From RGIG7450 sp045577655 (lineage in GTDB: Bacteria > Bacillota > Clostridia > RUG12999), in assembly GCA_045577655.1 (NCBI GenBank), contig JAZNIU010000022.1, positions 1 to 32,160 of the forward strand: a stretch of DNA of 32,160 bases, written 5' to 3'. Positions within the stretch are counted from its first letter, which is position 1. The number at the start of each line of letters is the position of its first letter. The position numbers and the translations under genes are program-made. Positions 1 through 9,200 of the stretch are shown piece by piece. A model generated the notes under the pieces. It searched no databases. It was not told where the DNA came from and saw only the letters and a list, made by a program, of their open reading frames with translations.

Positions 1-1
1 T

Positions 2-328
2 GCAACAGCGAATGCTTTTATAAAAACAATAGGTTCACTCAATGCAGAAACAGGAAAAATTGCAGTTAACTGGTTCGGATTTGACTCTTCAGAAATTCCG
101 ATAGTAACTGTTTATGCACTTTATCTGCCCATCTTCTTTAAGATGACAACATTTAAAGAATTCTCTGTATTCAGAAGAATTATAATGCCGGTTCTTGCAA
201 TTATCTGTTCGCTCTTTATGGTATTTGCTGCTGTTTATGCACACAAGTGGGGTGTGGTGTTCTACCTCATTGTATTTGCAGTTGTTATGATACTGGGTGG
301 CGTTGCCAATAAGAAAAAAGAAGCATAA
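2..328 (+). CDS. APC-superfamily amino-acid permease, C-terminal fragment
   Basis: The reading frame is open from the window edge to a TAA at 326-328, so only about the last 108 residues are present. They show a polar stretch, then a hydrophobic segment (IPIVTVYALYLPIFF), a short basic loop (EFSVFRRII), two closely spaced membrane helices and a short lysine-rich tail (NKKKEA). This pattern is typical of the last helices of APC-family amino-acid/polyamine transporters, which move amino acids across the cytoplasmic membrane by H+ symport or by exchange. The substrate cannot be read from this fragment. An internal ATG at 143 is a normal codon in the open frame, not the start. The gene converges on yqeY, and the repeat with its terminator lies between them. 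Confidence 0.7.
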   Translation, partial: ATANAFIKTIGSLNAETGKIAVNWFGFDSSEIPIVTVYALYLPIFFKMTTFKEFSVFRRIIMPVLAIICSLFMVFAAVYAHKWGVVFYLIVFAVVMILGGVANKKKEA

Positions 329-351
329 TTTGGTAAAAAGCCCCTCTCAAC

Positions 352-522
352 CGGCGGTTAGTCTTAGGGATTTTTCTGGTGCAGGCAGTTTTTAAACCGA
401 ATATTTTTAGAATTATACAAAGAATAAAAACACCGGAATACTTTCGTATTTCGGTGTTTTTTGATGTAGTATAAACTAAAAATGTAGTTTAAAAACCGAT
501 TTATCCCTACGGCTAACCGCCG
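352..522. repeat. 171-bp terminal-inverted-repeat element (MITE/REP-like), copy 1
   Basis: The left end is CGGCGGTTAGTCTTAGGGAT (352-371). The right end, read on the other strand, is CGGCGGTTAGCCGTAGGGAT (522-503), so 18 of 20 bases match. Further in, a second pair of arms (TTTTTAAAC near 387-396 and GTTTAAAAA near 487-495) extends the foldback. A terminator hairpin occupies the centre. No ORF lies inside. The ends are 24 bp from the permease stop codon and 20 bp from the yqeY stop codon. The same left end recurs at 32023, and a shrunken form at 19984. Confidence 0.75.
428..463. terminator. Bidirectional rho-independent terminator
   Basis: The hairpin AACACCGgAATAC / GTATTtCGGTGTT has a 4-nt TTTC loop. 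It is flanked by an A-run on the left and a T-run on the right. It lies between the convergent permease and yqeY genes and can stop transcription from both sides. It sits in the middle of the inverted-repeat element. Confidence 0.8.
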
Positions 523-541
523 AATGCAAGCTCTCTTACTT

Positions 542-985
542 TCAAGATAAATATTCTTTTATCAGAGCATTCAATGCTCTGCCATCACATCTGCCTTTTA
601 CTTTAGGCATAATGACGCCCATCACTTTACCAATATCTTTCATTGATGTTGCGCCTGTCTGTGATATTACTTCCTTAACTGTTGTACGCATTTCCTCTTC
701 GGACATCTGCTCGGGCAGATATGGCATCAAAATTTCTATTTTGCGATGAATTTCATCAATTAAATCCTGTCTGCCGCTTTTTTCGTAGTCGGGCAATACG
801 TCTTTATAACGTTTAACTTCTTTTGCTATTATTTCAATAACGCCTTCATTATCTAAAACCGTTTTGTTATCTTTTTCATATTGAAGAATTGCTGCACGGA
901 CAAGCTGAACAGTATCCTTTTTAATAACATCTTTGTCCCTCATTGCTGTTTTCATATCTTCCAGCAGGACGTTTTTAAGTTCCAT
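542..985 (-). CDS. yqeY: YqeY / GatB-YqeY domain protein
   Basis: This 147-residue protein matches the YqeY family in length and layout. An N-terminal helical part (LLEDMKTAMRDKDVIKKDTVQLVRAA) is followed by a C-terminal GatB/YqeY-like domain carrying LPEQMSEEE and MKDIGKVMGVIMPKVKGRCDG. The C-terminal domain resembles the tRNA-binding tail of the GatB amidotransferase subunit, but YqeY's own role is not settled; association with tRNA or aminoacylation has been proposed. The gene starts 2 nt after the rpsU stop codon, so the two are almost certainly co-transcribed, as is common in Firmicutes. The GCGTTTTTAAG-like bases before the ATG lie inside rpsU, suggesting translational coupling. Confidence 0.92.
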   Translation of the reverse strand: MELKNVLLEDMKTAMRDKDVIKKDTVQLVRAAILQYEKDNKTVLDNEGVIEIIAKEVKRYKDVLPDYEKSGRQDLIDEIHRKIEILMPYLPEQMSEEEMRTTVKEVISQTGATSMKDIGKVMGVIMPKVKGRCDGRALNALIKEYLS

Positions 986-987
986 AA

Positions 988-1164
988 TTATTTGAACTTC
1001 CTTTTTCTTGCCGCCTCGGATTTCTTTTTGCGTTTTACGCTTGGTTTTTCATAGTGTTCTCTTTTTCTAAGTTCAGATAAAACACCTGATTTTGCACAAG
1101 AACGCTTAAATCTGCGAAGTGCGCTTTCCAAACTTTCATTTTCTTTAATTCTAATTTCTGACAT
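988..1164 (-). CDS. rpsU: 30S ribosomal protein S21
   Basis: Translation from the ATG at 1164 gives a 58-residue protein beginning MSEIRIKENESLESALRRFK and ending KKKSEAARKRKFK. It is full length and strongly basic, as expected for S21 of the small ribosomal subunit, and carries the family's SCAKSG motif. A strong GGAGGGAGGGG ribosome binding site precedes the ATG. A consensus promoter lies about 80 bp upstream. An overlapping 66-residue frame at 1035-1235 is a shadow of this gene. The gene leads the rpsU-yqeY operon. Confidence 0.97.
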   Translation of the reverse strand: MSEIRIKENESLESALRRFKRSCAKSGVLSELRKREHYEKPSVKRKKKSEAARKRKFK

Positions 1165-1240
1165 AAATTTCCCCTCCCTCCGAAATAAACGATAAACAGA
1201 AAATACGTCAAAACAGTAGGTTTAATATATACCACACTTT

Positions 1241-1269
1241 ATTATAACTTTTTATTTTATATTTGTCAA
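1241..1269 (-). promoter_or_regulatory. Sigma-A-type promoter of rpsU-yqeY
   Basis: On the minus strand TTGACA (1269-1264) and TATAAT (1246-1241) are separated by exactly 17 bp. Both boxes match consensus in full, as expected for a strongly expressed ribosomal protein gene. The leader to the rpsU ATG is about 70 nt. Confidence 0.85.
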
Positions 1270-1315
1270 TAGTAATTTGTAAAATCACTTGAAAGTTGTC
1301 ACGAAAAATTTTACT

Positions 1316-1351
1316 ATAAAAAAGCCTGTCTGTGAGAACAAACAGGCTTTT
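1316..1351 (-). terminator. Rho-independent terminator of spoIVB
   Basis: The 8-bp stem AAGCCTGT/ACAGGCTT has a 12-nt loop. It starts a few bases past the spoIVB stop codon and is followed on the minus strand by a T-run. Confidence 0.85.
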
Positions 1352-1353
1352 TT

Positions 1354-2439
1354 TTATTTAATTTTCTCTGTTTCAGACAACATATTCTCAATAAAAATAC
1401 CATATCCTTTTGTGGGATCGTTAACAAACACATGAGTTACTGCTCCAACAAGCTTTCCGTCCTGAATGATCGGACTGCCGCTCATTCCCTGAACAATACC
1501 CCCTGTTCTTTTGATAAGTTCTTGGTCTGTAACTTTTATAACCATTGATTTGGTAGAGAAATTTCCGCCCAACATAATTTTGTCTATAACAATATCAAAT
1601 TCTTCAACTTTCTTTCTGTCGAGTGAGCATCTTATAACTGCCGGCCCCTCTTTTATTTGCCATCTTGTTGCAACTTTCATTTTTTCGCCCTCAGGCAAAC
1701 TGTTTATGCTGCCGAATATACCGCAGTCAAGATTTCTCTCAAGCACACCTATATCTTTTCCGTTTCCGCCAAAGGTTGCTTCAAGTTCTCCCGGAACACC
1801 TTGCTCGCTTTTTTTCACAGACATAACATTGGCAATTTCAATACTTCCTGTTTTAACGCTGTATTTTTCCCTGAGATCTCTGTCTGTTATGCCATGTCCC
1901 AGAGCAGCAAATTTTTTGTTGTCTGTCCTTACAAATGTCAGTGTTCCTATTCCCGCTGCAGAATCTCTTATCCATATACCGAGTTTTGATTCTTTGCTCT
2001 CTTTTTCTTTACATGGAACAATGTTTACATCAAACAAGTTTCCATTTCTTGAAAGTGACAGGGAAATTTGTTTTTCGTCTGACGCAGAGACTAAGTCTGC
2101 TATCTCATTGCTTTCGGAAACCTTTTCTCCGTTAACCGCAAAAATAATATCTCCCGGCCTTATGCCACTTTTTTCTGCCGGGTTTACAATTTCGCCGGAA
2201 ATGCTTTCAAACTCAGTTGTATCAACAACAAGAACGCCGTCGGTATAGAGCTTTATTCCTATTGTGTTCCCTCCGGGTATTACATAAACTTCCGAAAGAT
2301 TTTGTTCAAGCAGCCTACCCTTTTCATGCGCAAAGGCCTGTCTGGTTGCAACATCACTGCACAAACCGTTAGAGGAGGAAATTACATAGGTTATTGCTAT
2401 GAAAAAAACAAAAAAATAAGATTTTTTAAACCATTTCAT
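1354..2439 (-). CDS. spoIVB: SpoIVB serine peptidase (family S55)
   Basis: In Bacillus, SpoIVB is made in the forespore, crosses into the intermembrane space and signals pro-sigma-K processing. This 361-residue protein has an N-terminal membrane anchor/signal (residues 6-22), a PDZ domain (about 60-140, with SGIRPGDIIFAVNGEKV) and an S55 peptidase domain. The expected triad is visible: His182 in ALGHGI, Asp305 in VTDQELI and Ser320 in GMSGSPI. The 15-residue Asp-to-Ser spacing is what I recall for Bacillus SpoIVB (D363, S378). It is about 60 residues shorter than the Bacillus protein. In most spore formers it follows recN directly and precedes spo0A. Here the two SLH genes lie upstream, and rpsU-yqeY replaces spo0A downstream. 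Confidence 0.93.
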   Translation of the reverse strand: MKWFKKSYFFVFFIAITYVISSSNGLCSDVATRQAFAHEKGRLLEQNLSEVYVIPGGNTIGIKLYTDGVLVVDTTEFESISGEIVNPAEKSGIRPGDIIFAVNGEKVSESNEIADLVSASDEKQISLSLSRNGNLFDVNIVPCKEKESKESKLGIWIRDSAAGIGTLTFVRTDNKKFAALGHGITDRDLREKYSVKTGSIEIANVMSVKKSEQGVPGELEATFGGNGKDIGVLERNLDCGIFGSINSLPEGEKMKVATRWQIKEGPAVIRCSLDRKKVEEFDIVIDKIMLGGNFSTKSMVIKVTDQELIKRTGGIVQGMSGSPIIQDGKLVGAVTHVFVNDPTKGYGIFIENMLSETEKIK

Positions 2440-2458
2440 TTTTTCACCCCTCGTATAT

Positions 2459-2488
2459 TAACATAACCGTTTGTTTAATCACCTATGC
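2459..2488 (-). promoter_or_regulatory. Candidate sigma-G (forespore) promoter of spoIVB
   Basis: On the minus strand GCATA (2488-2484) is followed after 18 bp by TATGTTA (2465-2459). The recalled sigma-G consensus is GHATR-18-CATnHTA, so only the first base of the -10 box deviates. It lies about 20 bp before the spoIVB start, whose Bacillus relative is sigma-F/sigma-G controlled. A by-eye match to a short consensus. Confidence 0.5.
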
Positions 2489-2582
2489 TGAAAAGATATG
2501 GCCTGCAAAATATTAAAATCCTCTATCGGCTTTTTATAGAAAAACATTTAAATTATTTTTTGCATAATAAAAATTTTTATGT

Positions 2583-2624
2583 AAAAAATAAAAAAACGGA
2601 CATCGAATTTCTCGATGTCCGTTT
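2583..2624 (-). terminator. Terminator of the first SLH gene
   Basis: A perfect 13-bp stem (AAACGGACATCGA with its complement) and a 5-nt loop lie just past the stop codon at 2636. A long T-rich run follows on the minus strand. Confidence 0.88.
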
Positions 2625-2635
2625 AAGTTATTTAA

Positions 2636-5600
2636 TTATACACCTGCTGTATCATATATAGCAAGTTTGTAGTCTCCAACATCTCTTGTAATTTTAATTT
2701 TTGCAAGAGGTTTTTCAGGTGTGAGCTTGAGCTGAAGTTCTCTGTAAATGCTGTTTTCTCCGCGTTTTGCAAGGAAACGGCTTTCAGTTCCTTCTTCCCA
2801 ACCGAATGTTACCGATTTTCCGCTGTATGCAGTTACAACATTGTTCTTATCATCACTGTATGTAAGTGTCGCACCCGGAACCTCACTGCTTCTGTCAATG
2901 AAAGGAATCTGAATCCAAAGGTCGTCACCTTCTTCGATGCTTTCAACGCCGCCTTCAATTTCCATTCCTTCTTCAGTCATTGTGTATATCCACACAACCT
3001 TTTTACCGCCATAGCAGTTCTGTCCCGAAATTTTGAATTTTTTGCCCGGTTCAAGCCATGTGAGCTCGTTATGATATTCTTTACCTTCTATCATAATATC
3101 GCCGTTAGCAAGTGTTCCTACAACACCGGATGTAACAATATTATCAAGTTTAAATGCCGGACGGTAGTCATTTGGCGCATAATCATACGGCGGGAATCCA
3201 CCGTCGGGAATATTTCTCCAAGTACCCGAATGAGGTTTTTGTGAAACCGCAACTGTCGAGAAATATTCATCCCAGATTTCCATCGGTGCTGCAGTATGCC
3301 ACGAATATGGTGATATAATATCAAGACCGTTACTGTAGAAGAACTGGTAGTACATTCCCTTGTGTTTTACTCCCATAAGTCCTTCACCGGCTTCAAACAC
3401 ATAATAGTCGTCCTGCACAGCATACGGAAGTGTTGGCACTTCGCTCTCATCAAAGGCTTGTGGCATATGTCTTGTCATATACAAAAGTCTTGTTGTAGCG
3501 GACTGATAGCTGTCAATATATGCATCTCTGTATGGTTTTCCCCATCTTGACCATGAAGCTTCAAGATAACCTTTTGCCTGTATGTCATTAACAAGCTGAT
3601 TTTGTCTTTCACCATGAACTTCATAGGTCGCAGGGTCAAAGGTTTCAACGGCACCTGCGAGGTGTGTTGCTTTTGCTTTCGGGAATTGGTTTATAAGATA
3701 ATGATTACCAATAATTGTAGGGTTGTTACCATATGAACCTTCTTCACGGCTGGTGTATGCCGAGCTGTGTGTGTCGTAAAACGGACCTACTGTCGGAGCA
3801 TAGAAAACCGCATCAAAATCAAGGTTTCTTTCTGTTGCTTCGATAAGCTTGCTAACTGTATATGCATCCTGGCGTTCAACCGGAAGTTCGTGCAGATAGG
3901 ACATAACAATTGTGTACCAGAGGCCTTCATTCATTCGACCGTAAGAACTGCCGTCACAACCGCTTTCCATCCAGTAACCAAGCGGCGCCTGGCCTGTAAC
4001 ATCAGGTATGTTTGTAGGATGAACAACACCATCAACACAGCTATTTACATAGTCAAGATAATGGTCATATTCCGGGAAAGAAAGTGCAGCGTAGAGTGCT
4101 GCTTCAGCGCTAAGGAGATACTGGTTTGTATTTCCCTGACCACTGCTATGCATCATATGCTCTATAATTTCACTGATAGCCTGGTCGGTGATTTTTCTGG
4201 TTTCAGGCGAGAGGAAGTTTCTTACCTGATAATATCCCGAAGGCATGTTGTGTTCACCAAGATAGAACTGTGTTTGTGTCCAGTAGTGTACCAGAGCAGA
4301 ATCATCAGGTTGTCTTCCGTATAAAGCACCACCCGGATTCATTGTGAGTGCCCATGCGAGATACTGAAGCTCTACCCTTCTTCTTAATGCATCATTATTG
4401 TACCAATAGTTTGTTTCTGCATTTAAAGTGAGTGCACCGGTAAGATTTGCTTTTCCAAGCCAGCCTCTCTCTGATTCGCCGTCTGCCGGGTTTATAGTAC
4501 TATATTCCCACCATTTTGTCGGCCATTCTCTTTCTCCTCTTAAATATGCACCCATATACATTCCCATAAGCGGGCTTTCAGGGTCAAGCACCTGATTTTC
4601 GCAAGTGTTTTTTATACTTTGAAGAGAACCATTGAAGTTTGAGAAAAGTATTGCTTCTGCAATAGGATTGTCTAAGTTTTCAGGAACATTTTCAGGAACA
4701 ATGTCTGTGTCAACAAAGAAACCTTCTTCTCCGCCAGCCTCTTTATAAATTTCAGTCATTCTTGCTCTTGCTTTTGCCTGAAGAGGACCAAAGGTCTGAA
4801 GACTTACATATTCGTCTTCATAATACACAAATCCGCCCTTAAGGTCTGCTGCCATTTCAGCAGTAGGAGAAATAAGACAGGATCCGCCGACGATAGAAAA
4901 TCTTCCACGGAAGTCGTCAGCAACCTCAAGTCTGTAAACTTCTCCACTTTCAAGGTCTTTCATATTAACACGACCAGCTTCTACGTTTCCGCTATGACCG
5001 CCAAGGCCGTAGCCGGTGCTTTCTGAAGTTGTATAAAGAGCTGTTGTTCCGTCTTTTTCAAAAACGGAAGCAGTTGCACCCTTCTGTGCTACACCAAGAC
5101 AAATAGTGTCATATTTTTCCGGTACCCAGAAATAGCTTGTTTTAGGAGTTGTTTCTGTGAATGTGAATTCCGGTTCACCGAAAACGCCCCAACTTTTTGG
5201 TGATTTAACACCAACTGTAAATACGTCGCCTTCTCTACCACCAACAAACTGAATTCTGTATATTCCCGGCTGTCCCTCCGGAATGTTTACAATTTTTTCC
5301 ATTGTGCCGTCTTCTTTGTAATAGAGGTTAACACGGCAAACTGTGTAACCATCCGGTCCTATAACTTTACAGATAACTCTGGGGTCACCATGCAATCCTC
5401 CTATAGAATTAGTGGAAGCAGTTGTTCTTGCCATATAGATTTCGCCCGGTGCTTTGTCAAACTTTGCAAGCATACCATAACCGACAACGCAACCCTGAAG
5501 ATGTGCCATTCCGCTCTGAAGTACATCAAAATCTTTTGTAATTTTGTCGGAAGATTTTACATCTCTTACAGTATATCCAACCTTTTCATCATTGAAGTAA

Positions 5601-6163
5601 TACTGCATATTATAGACTGCTTCTGCAAGTTCTTTCAAAGAAACTGAACGTGCGGGAGAAAAGTCTTTGAATTTGTCTCCTTTAATTACCTCGTTGGACA
5701 TACCTTTTATAACATAGTCCTGAGCCCATGTGCTCACATTTTCATAGTCTTTCATAAGAGTTTCAGGATATGACCTGTCATAGAAAGAATAGCCGTTTGC
5801 CTCATATGCTCTTACAAGCATAGTTGTGAACTCTTCTTTTGTAACAAGATCATCGGGACGGAAATATCCGCCTGAGCCCTGAATAATACCAAGATTTGTA
5901 GCGGACATAATGTCTTTTGCATACGCGTGATTTTCATCAACGTCTGCATATTTTCCGTCATAGGAGACAGTGCTGTCATCTGTAAATCTTGCAAGAACAG
6001 CCGCTGTCTGTGCGCGAGTAACTGCAGAATCTGAATTTGTAGCTTCTGTCCAGCATCCGCTTTCAACAAGAAAATCAATCGCACTGTTTGCTGCACTAAC
6101 AGGGAAAACCATCATTCCCAGAACAAGAGCAACAAGCAGAATACGAGAAATTGTTCTTTTCAT
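2636..6163 (-). CDS. Secreted SLH-domain surface protein, possible polysaccharide-lyase-like fold (copy A)
   Basis: This 1175-residue protein starts with a signal peptide (cleavage likely after VSA, about residue 24). Three S-layer-homology repeats follow over about residues 28-190, the first one degenerate (TRAQTAAVLARF, FRPDDLVTKEEFTTMLVRAY, KDFSPARSVSLKELA). SLH repeats bind pyruvylated secondary cell-wall polymer, so the protein should sit on the cell surface. After a beta-rich segment (about 200-440) comes a long helical region (about 440-840, with YWYNNDALRRRVELQYLAWA and GSSYGRMNEGLW), then a beta-rich C-terminal third. This order resembles alpha/alpha-toroid plus beta-sandwich polysaccharide lyases. 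That is inference from layout: no catalytic residues or PL family were identified. It is a close paralogue of the next gene upstream, with its own promoter and terminator. Confidence 0.75.
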   Translation of the reverse strand: MKRTISRILLVALVLGMMVFPVSAANSAIDFLVESGCWTEATNSDSAVTRAQTAAVLARFTDDSTVSYDGKYADVDENHAYAKDIMSATNLGIIQGSGGYFRPDDLVTKEEFTTMLVRAYEANGYSFYDRSYPETLMKDYENVSTWAQDYVIKGMSNEVIKGDKFKDFSPARSVSLKELAEAVYNMQYYFNDEKVGYTVRDVKSSDKITKDFDVLQSGMAHLQGCVVGYGMLAKFDKAPGEIYMARTTASTNSIGGLHGDPRVICKVIGPDGYTVCRVNLYYKEDGTMEKIVNIPEGQPGIYRIQFVGGREGDVFTVGVKSPKSWGVFGEPEFTFTETTPKTSYFWVPEKYDTICLGVAQKGATASVFEKDGTTALYTTSESTGYGLGGHSGNVEAGRVNMKDLESGEVYRLEVADDFRGRFSIVGGSCLISPTAEMAADLKGGFVYYEDEYVSLQTFGPLQAKARARMTEIYKEAGGEEGFFVDTDIVPENVPENLDNPIAEAILFSNFNGSLQSIKNTCENQVLDPESPLMGMYMGAYLRGEREWPTKWWEYSTINPADGESERGWLGKANLTGALTLNAETNYWYNNDALRRRVELQYLAWALTMNPGGALYGRQPDDSALVHYWTQTQFYLGEHNMPSGYYQVRNFLSPETRKITDQAISEIIEHMMHSSGQGNTNQYLLSAEAALYAALSFPEYDHYLDYVNSCVDGVVHPTNIPDVTGQAPLGYWMESGCDGSSYGRMNEGLWYTIVMSYLHELPVERQDAYTVSKLIEATERNLDFDAVFYAPTVGPFYDTHSSAYTSREEGSYGNNPTIIGNHYLINQFPKAKATHLAGAVETFDPATYEVHGERQNQLVNDIQAKGYLEASWSRWGKPYRDAYIDSYQSATTRLLYMTRHMPQAFDESEVPTLPYAVQDDYYVFEAGEGLMGVKHKGMYYQFFYSNGLDIISPYSWHTAAPMEIWDEYFSTVAVSQKPHSGTWRNIPDGGFPPYDYAPNDYRPAFKLDNIVTSGVVGTLANGDIMIEGKEYHNELTWLEPGKKFKISGQNCYGGKKVVWIYTMTEEGMEIEGGVESIEEGDDLWIQIPFIDRSSEVPGATLTYSDDKNNVVTAYSGKSVTFGWEEGTESRFLAKRGENSIYRELQLKLTPEKPLAKIKITRDVGDYKLAIYDTAGV

Positions 6164-6199
6164 AAAATCCTCTCCTTATAACATAAATTCTACCATTTA

Positions 6200-6229
6200 A
6201 TTTTACCATATTTTTGCCTTTAATGTCAA
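6200..6229 (-). promoter_or_regulatory. Promoter of the first SLH gene
   Basis: On the minus strand TTGACA (6229-6224) is followed after 18 bp by TAAAAT (6205-6200). The -35 box directly follows the T-run of the upstream gene's terminator. The two SLH genes therefore look like separate transcription units. Confidence 0.7.
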
Positions 6230-6230
6230 C

Positions 6231-6273
6231 AAAAAATATCGGGCATCATTTACGAAAAATGATGCCCGATATT
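6231..6273 (-). terminator. Terminator of the second SLH gene
   Basis: A perfect 16-bp stem containing ATCGGGCATCATT with its complement is closed by a short loop and followed by six T on the minus strand. It lies 12 bp past the stop codon at 6286. Confidence 0.9.
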
Positions 6274-6285
6274 GTATGTTTTTAA

Positions 6286-9200
6286 TCAAACACCTGCACT
6301 GCTGTATGTTGTAAGAGTGTAGCTTCCTACATTTCTTGTAATTTTAATTTTAACAGTAGGTTTTGAAGGTGTAAGTTTAAGCTGAAGTTCTCTGTAGATA
6401 TCACTTGTGCCACGTTTTGAGAGGAATTGGCTTGTTGTTCCGGCATCCCAACTAAATGTTACGGATTTACCATTGTGCGCTGCCACAACCTTGTTGTTTG
6501 CCGAGCTGTATGTGAGTGTAGCTCCCGAAACCTGGCTGCTTCTGTCAATAAGCGGAATCTGAATCCAGAGGTCATCGCCTGAAGCAACGCTTTCAACGCC
6601 GCCTTCAATTTCCATTCCTTCGTCAGTCATTGTGTATGTCCAAACAACCTTTTTGCCACCGTAACAGTTCTGACCTGAAATACGGAATTTTTTACCCGCC
6701 TCAATCCATGTAAGCTTATTATGATATTCTTTACCTTCTATCATAATATCGCCGTTTGCAAGTGTACCTACAACACCGGATGTAACAACCTTATCAAGTG
6801 TAAGTCTTGTGCGATAGTCTCTGCCTGCATTGTCGTACGCAACATTGCCACTTGCAAGGTTCTGGTATGCATTTGAATGGGGTTTCTGAGAAGCCATAAC
6901 CGTTGAGAAATATTCATCCCAGATTTCCATTGGTGCCGCAGTATGCCACGAATATCCCGATATAGTATCAAGACCGTTGCTGTAGAATATCTGATAGTAC
7001 ATACCTTTATGCTTGATACCGACTGCTCCGTCGCCAACTTCATACACATAATAGTCCTGCTGCTTTGCGTACGGGAGCACAGGAACTTCACTTTCAGCAT
7101 ATTCCTGGTCTATGTGACGGGAAATGTAAGGAAGCCTTGTTGTTCCCGCCATATAGCTATCCGGAGAACCTGTTGAATACATTTTTCCCCATCTGCTCCA
7201 ATAGTAATCCATATAATATGCTGCTGTTGCAGCGTTAATAACACTGTTCTGAGATGCGTCAGTAAGTCTTGTTGTTGCAGGGTCTTTTGTTTCTGCCGTG
7301 CCTGCAATCCAGTTTGCTTTCGCTCTCGGAAAATCTCTTATAAGATAGAAATTACCAAGAACTGTAGACCCGTTACCAAGTCCTCCTTCAGTACGACCTG
7401 TAAAAGCTGAACTTTTGACGTCCTTAAACGACCCTACTGAAGGAGCATAGAAAAGTGAATCATATATAAGAAGCCTTTCTGTTGCCTCAATAAGTTTTCC
7501 TTTTGTGTAAGCATCCTGGCGTTCTTCCGGAAGCTCATGCAGATAGCTGAATACAAGTGTATCCCAGATGCCTTCATTCATTCTCTGGTAGGAAGAACCG
7601 TCCGCACCATCTTCAATCAAGTATCCAAGAGGTGCCTGACCTGTATAACTTCCAAGATTTGAAGGATGAGCAACACCTTCTACAGAACTGTTGAAGAAAT
7701 CGAGATAGTGGTCATATTCCGGAAATGCAAGTGCACCATAAAGCGCCGCTTCAATACTACAGAGAATCTGGTTTGTATTTCCCTGGCCTCTGCCGTACAT
7801 CATTTGTTCTATAATTTCACTGATAGCCTGGTCTGTAATTTTTCTTGTTTCGGGAGAAAGGAAGTTTCTTGCCTGGAAATATCCGGAAGGCATACCATGT
7901 TCTCCAAGGTAAAACTGTGTCTGTGTCCAGTAGTTTACAAGTGCAGAACTATCCGGTTTTCTGTAATATGCACCATTTCCAAGGTTCATTGTGAGCGCCC
8001 ATGCAAGATACTGAAGCTCTACTCTTTTTCTGATTGCTTCGTTATTGTACCAATAGTTTGTTTCCGCATTTATAGTAAGAGCCCCGGTCAGATGAGAAGG
8101 TCCAAGCCATGCTCTTTCAGATTCGCCATCTGCCGGATTAACAGTACTGTGTTCCCACCAGAGTGTCGGCCATGCAGATTCTCCTCTTTTATATTTACCC
8201 ATATACATTCCCATAAACGGACTTGTCGGGTCAAGAACCTGTGCATCGCAAGCAGTTTTTATACCTATTAAAGATGAACTAAAAGCACTTCCCAAAATTG
8301 CCTCTGCAACAATATTATCAAGTGACTGAGGGCGGGTGGAAGGAGCAAGGTTAGTGTCAACTGCAAAAGCTTCCTGACTTCCCATTTCTTTGTAAATCTC
8401 TGTCATTCTCGCTCTTGCTTTCGCCTGGAGAGGTCCGAAAGTCTGAAGACTGATATATTCGTCAGAATAGTTTACAAAACCGCCTTTTAAATCTTCTGCC
8501 ATTGCAGCAGTAGGACAAAGAAGGGCAGAACCACCAAGAAGAGCAAATCTTCCCCTGAAGTTGCTTGCAACCTCCAGTCTGTAAACAGACCCTCTTGTGA
8601 GGTCCTTCATGTTAACACGGCCAACATTTTCATCCCAGTTGTATCCTGTACTTTCCGGTGTTGTATATAGAGGAGTTGTTCCTGTTTTTGTATAAACAGA
8701 AGCCGTTGCACCACTCTGTGCTATACCAAGACAGAGTGTGTCATACTTCTGTGGAACCCAGAAATAGCTTGTTTTTGGTGTTGTATCTGTAAATGTGAAT
8801 TCCGGTTCACCATAAACACCCCAGCTGGTCGGCGATTTAACGCCTATTGTCATTACGTCACCATTTCTGCCGCCAACAAACTGAATTCTGTATATTCCTG
8901 CAGGTCCGCTTGGAATGTTAACAATTTTTTCCATTGTGCCGTCATTTTTGTAGTAGAGGTTAACACGGCAAACAGTAAAACCGTCAGGTCCTATGATTTT
9001 ACAGATAACCTTAGGGTCACCGTGCAGATTAGTAGACTTATTTGTTGCAGCTGTTGTTCTTGCAACATAAATTTCACCGGGAGCTCCGCTGAACTTTGCA
9101 AGCATACCATATCCAAACAAACTTGCCTGCTGGTATGCACCACCACTCTGTAAAACATTAAAATCACTTGTTATTCTGTCGGAAGAGGTAATATCTCTCA

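Noticed and set aside
1035..1235. 66-codon minus-strand ORF overlapping rpsU
   Set aside because: Out of frame with the perfectly conserved S21 gene and without family resemblance.
1511..2248. 245-codon plus-strand ORF
   Set aside because: Fully antisense to spoIVB, whose domains and catalytic residues are clear; no ribosome binding site; low-complexity Ser/Phe/Ile-rich translation typical of a shadow frame.
3767..4324. 185-codon plus-strand ORF, and a similar 201-codon one at 7666-8271
   Set aside because: Both are antisense to the same homologous region of the two SLH genes, so their similarity is inherited from the paralogues rather than independent evidence of coding.
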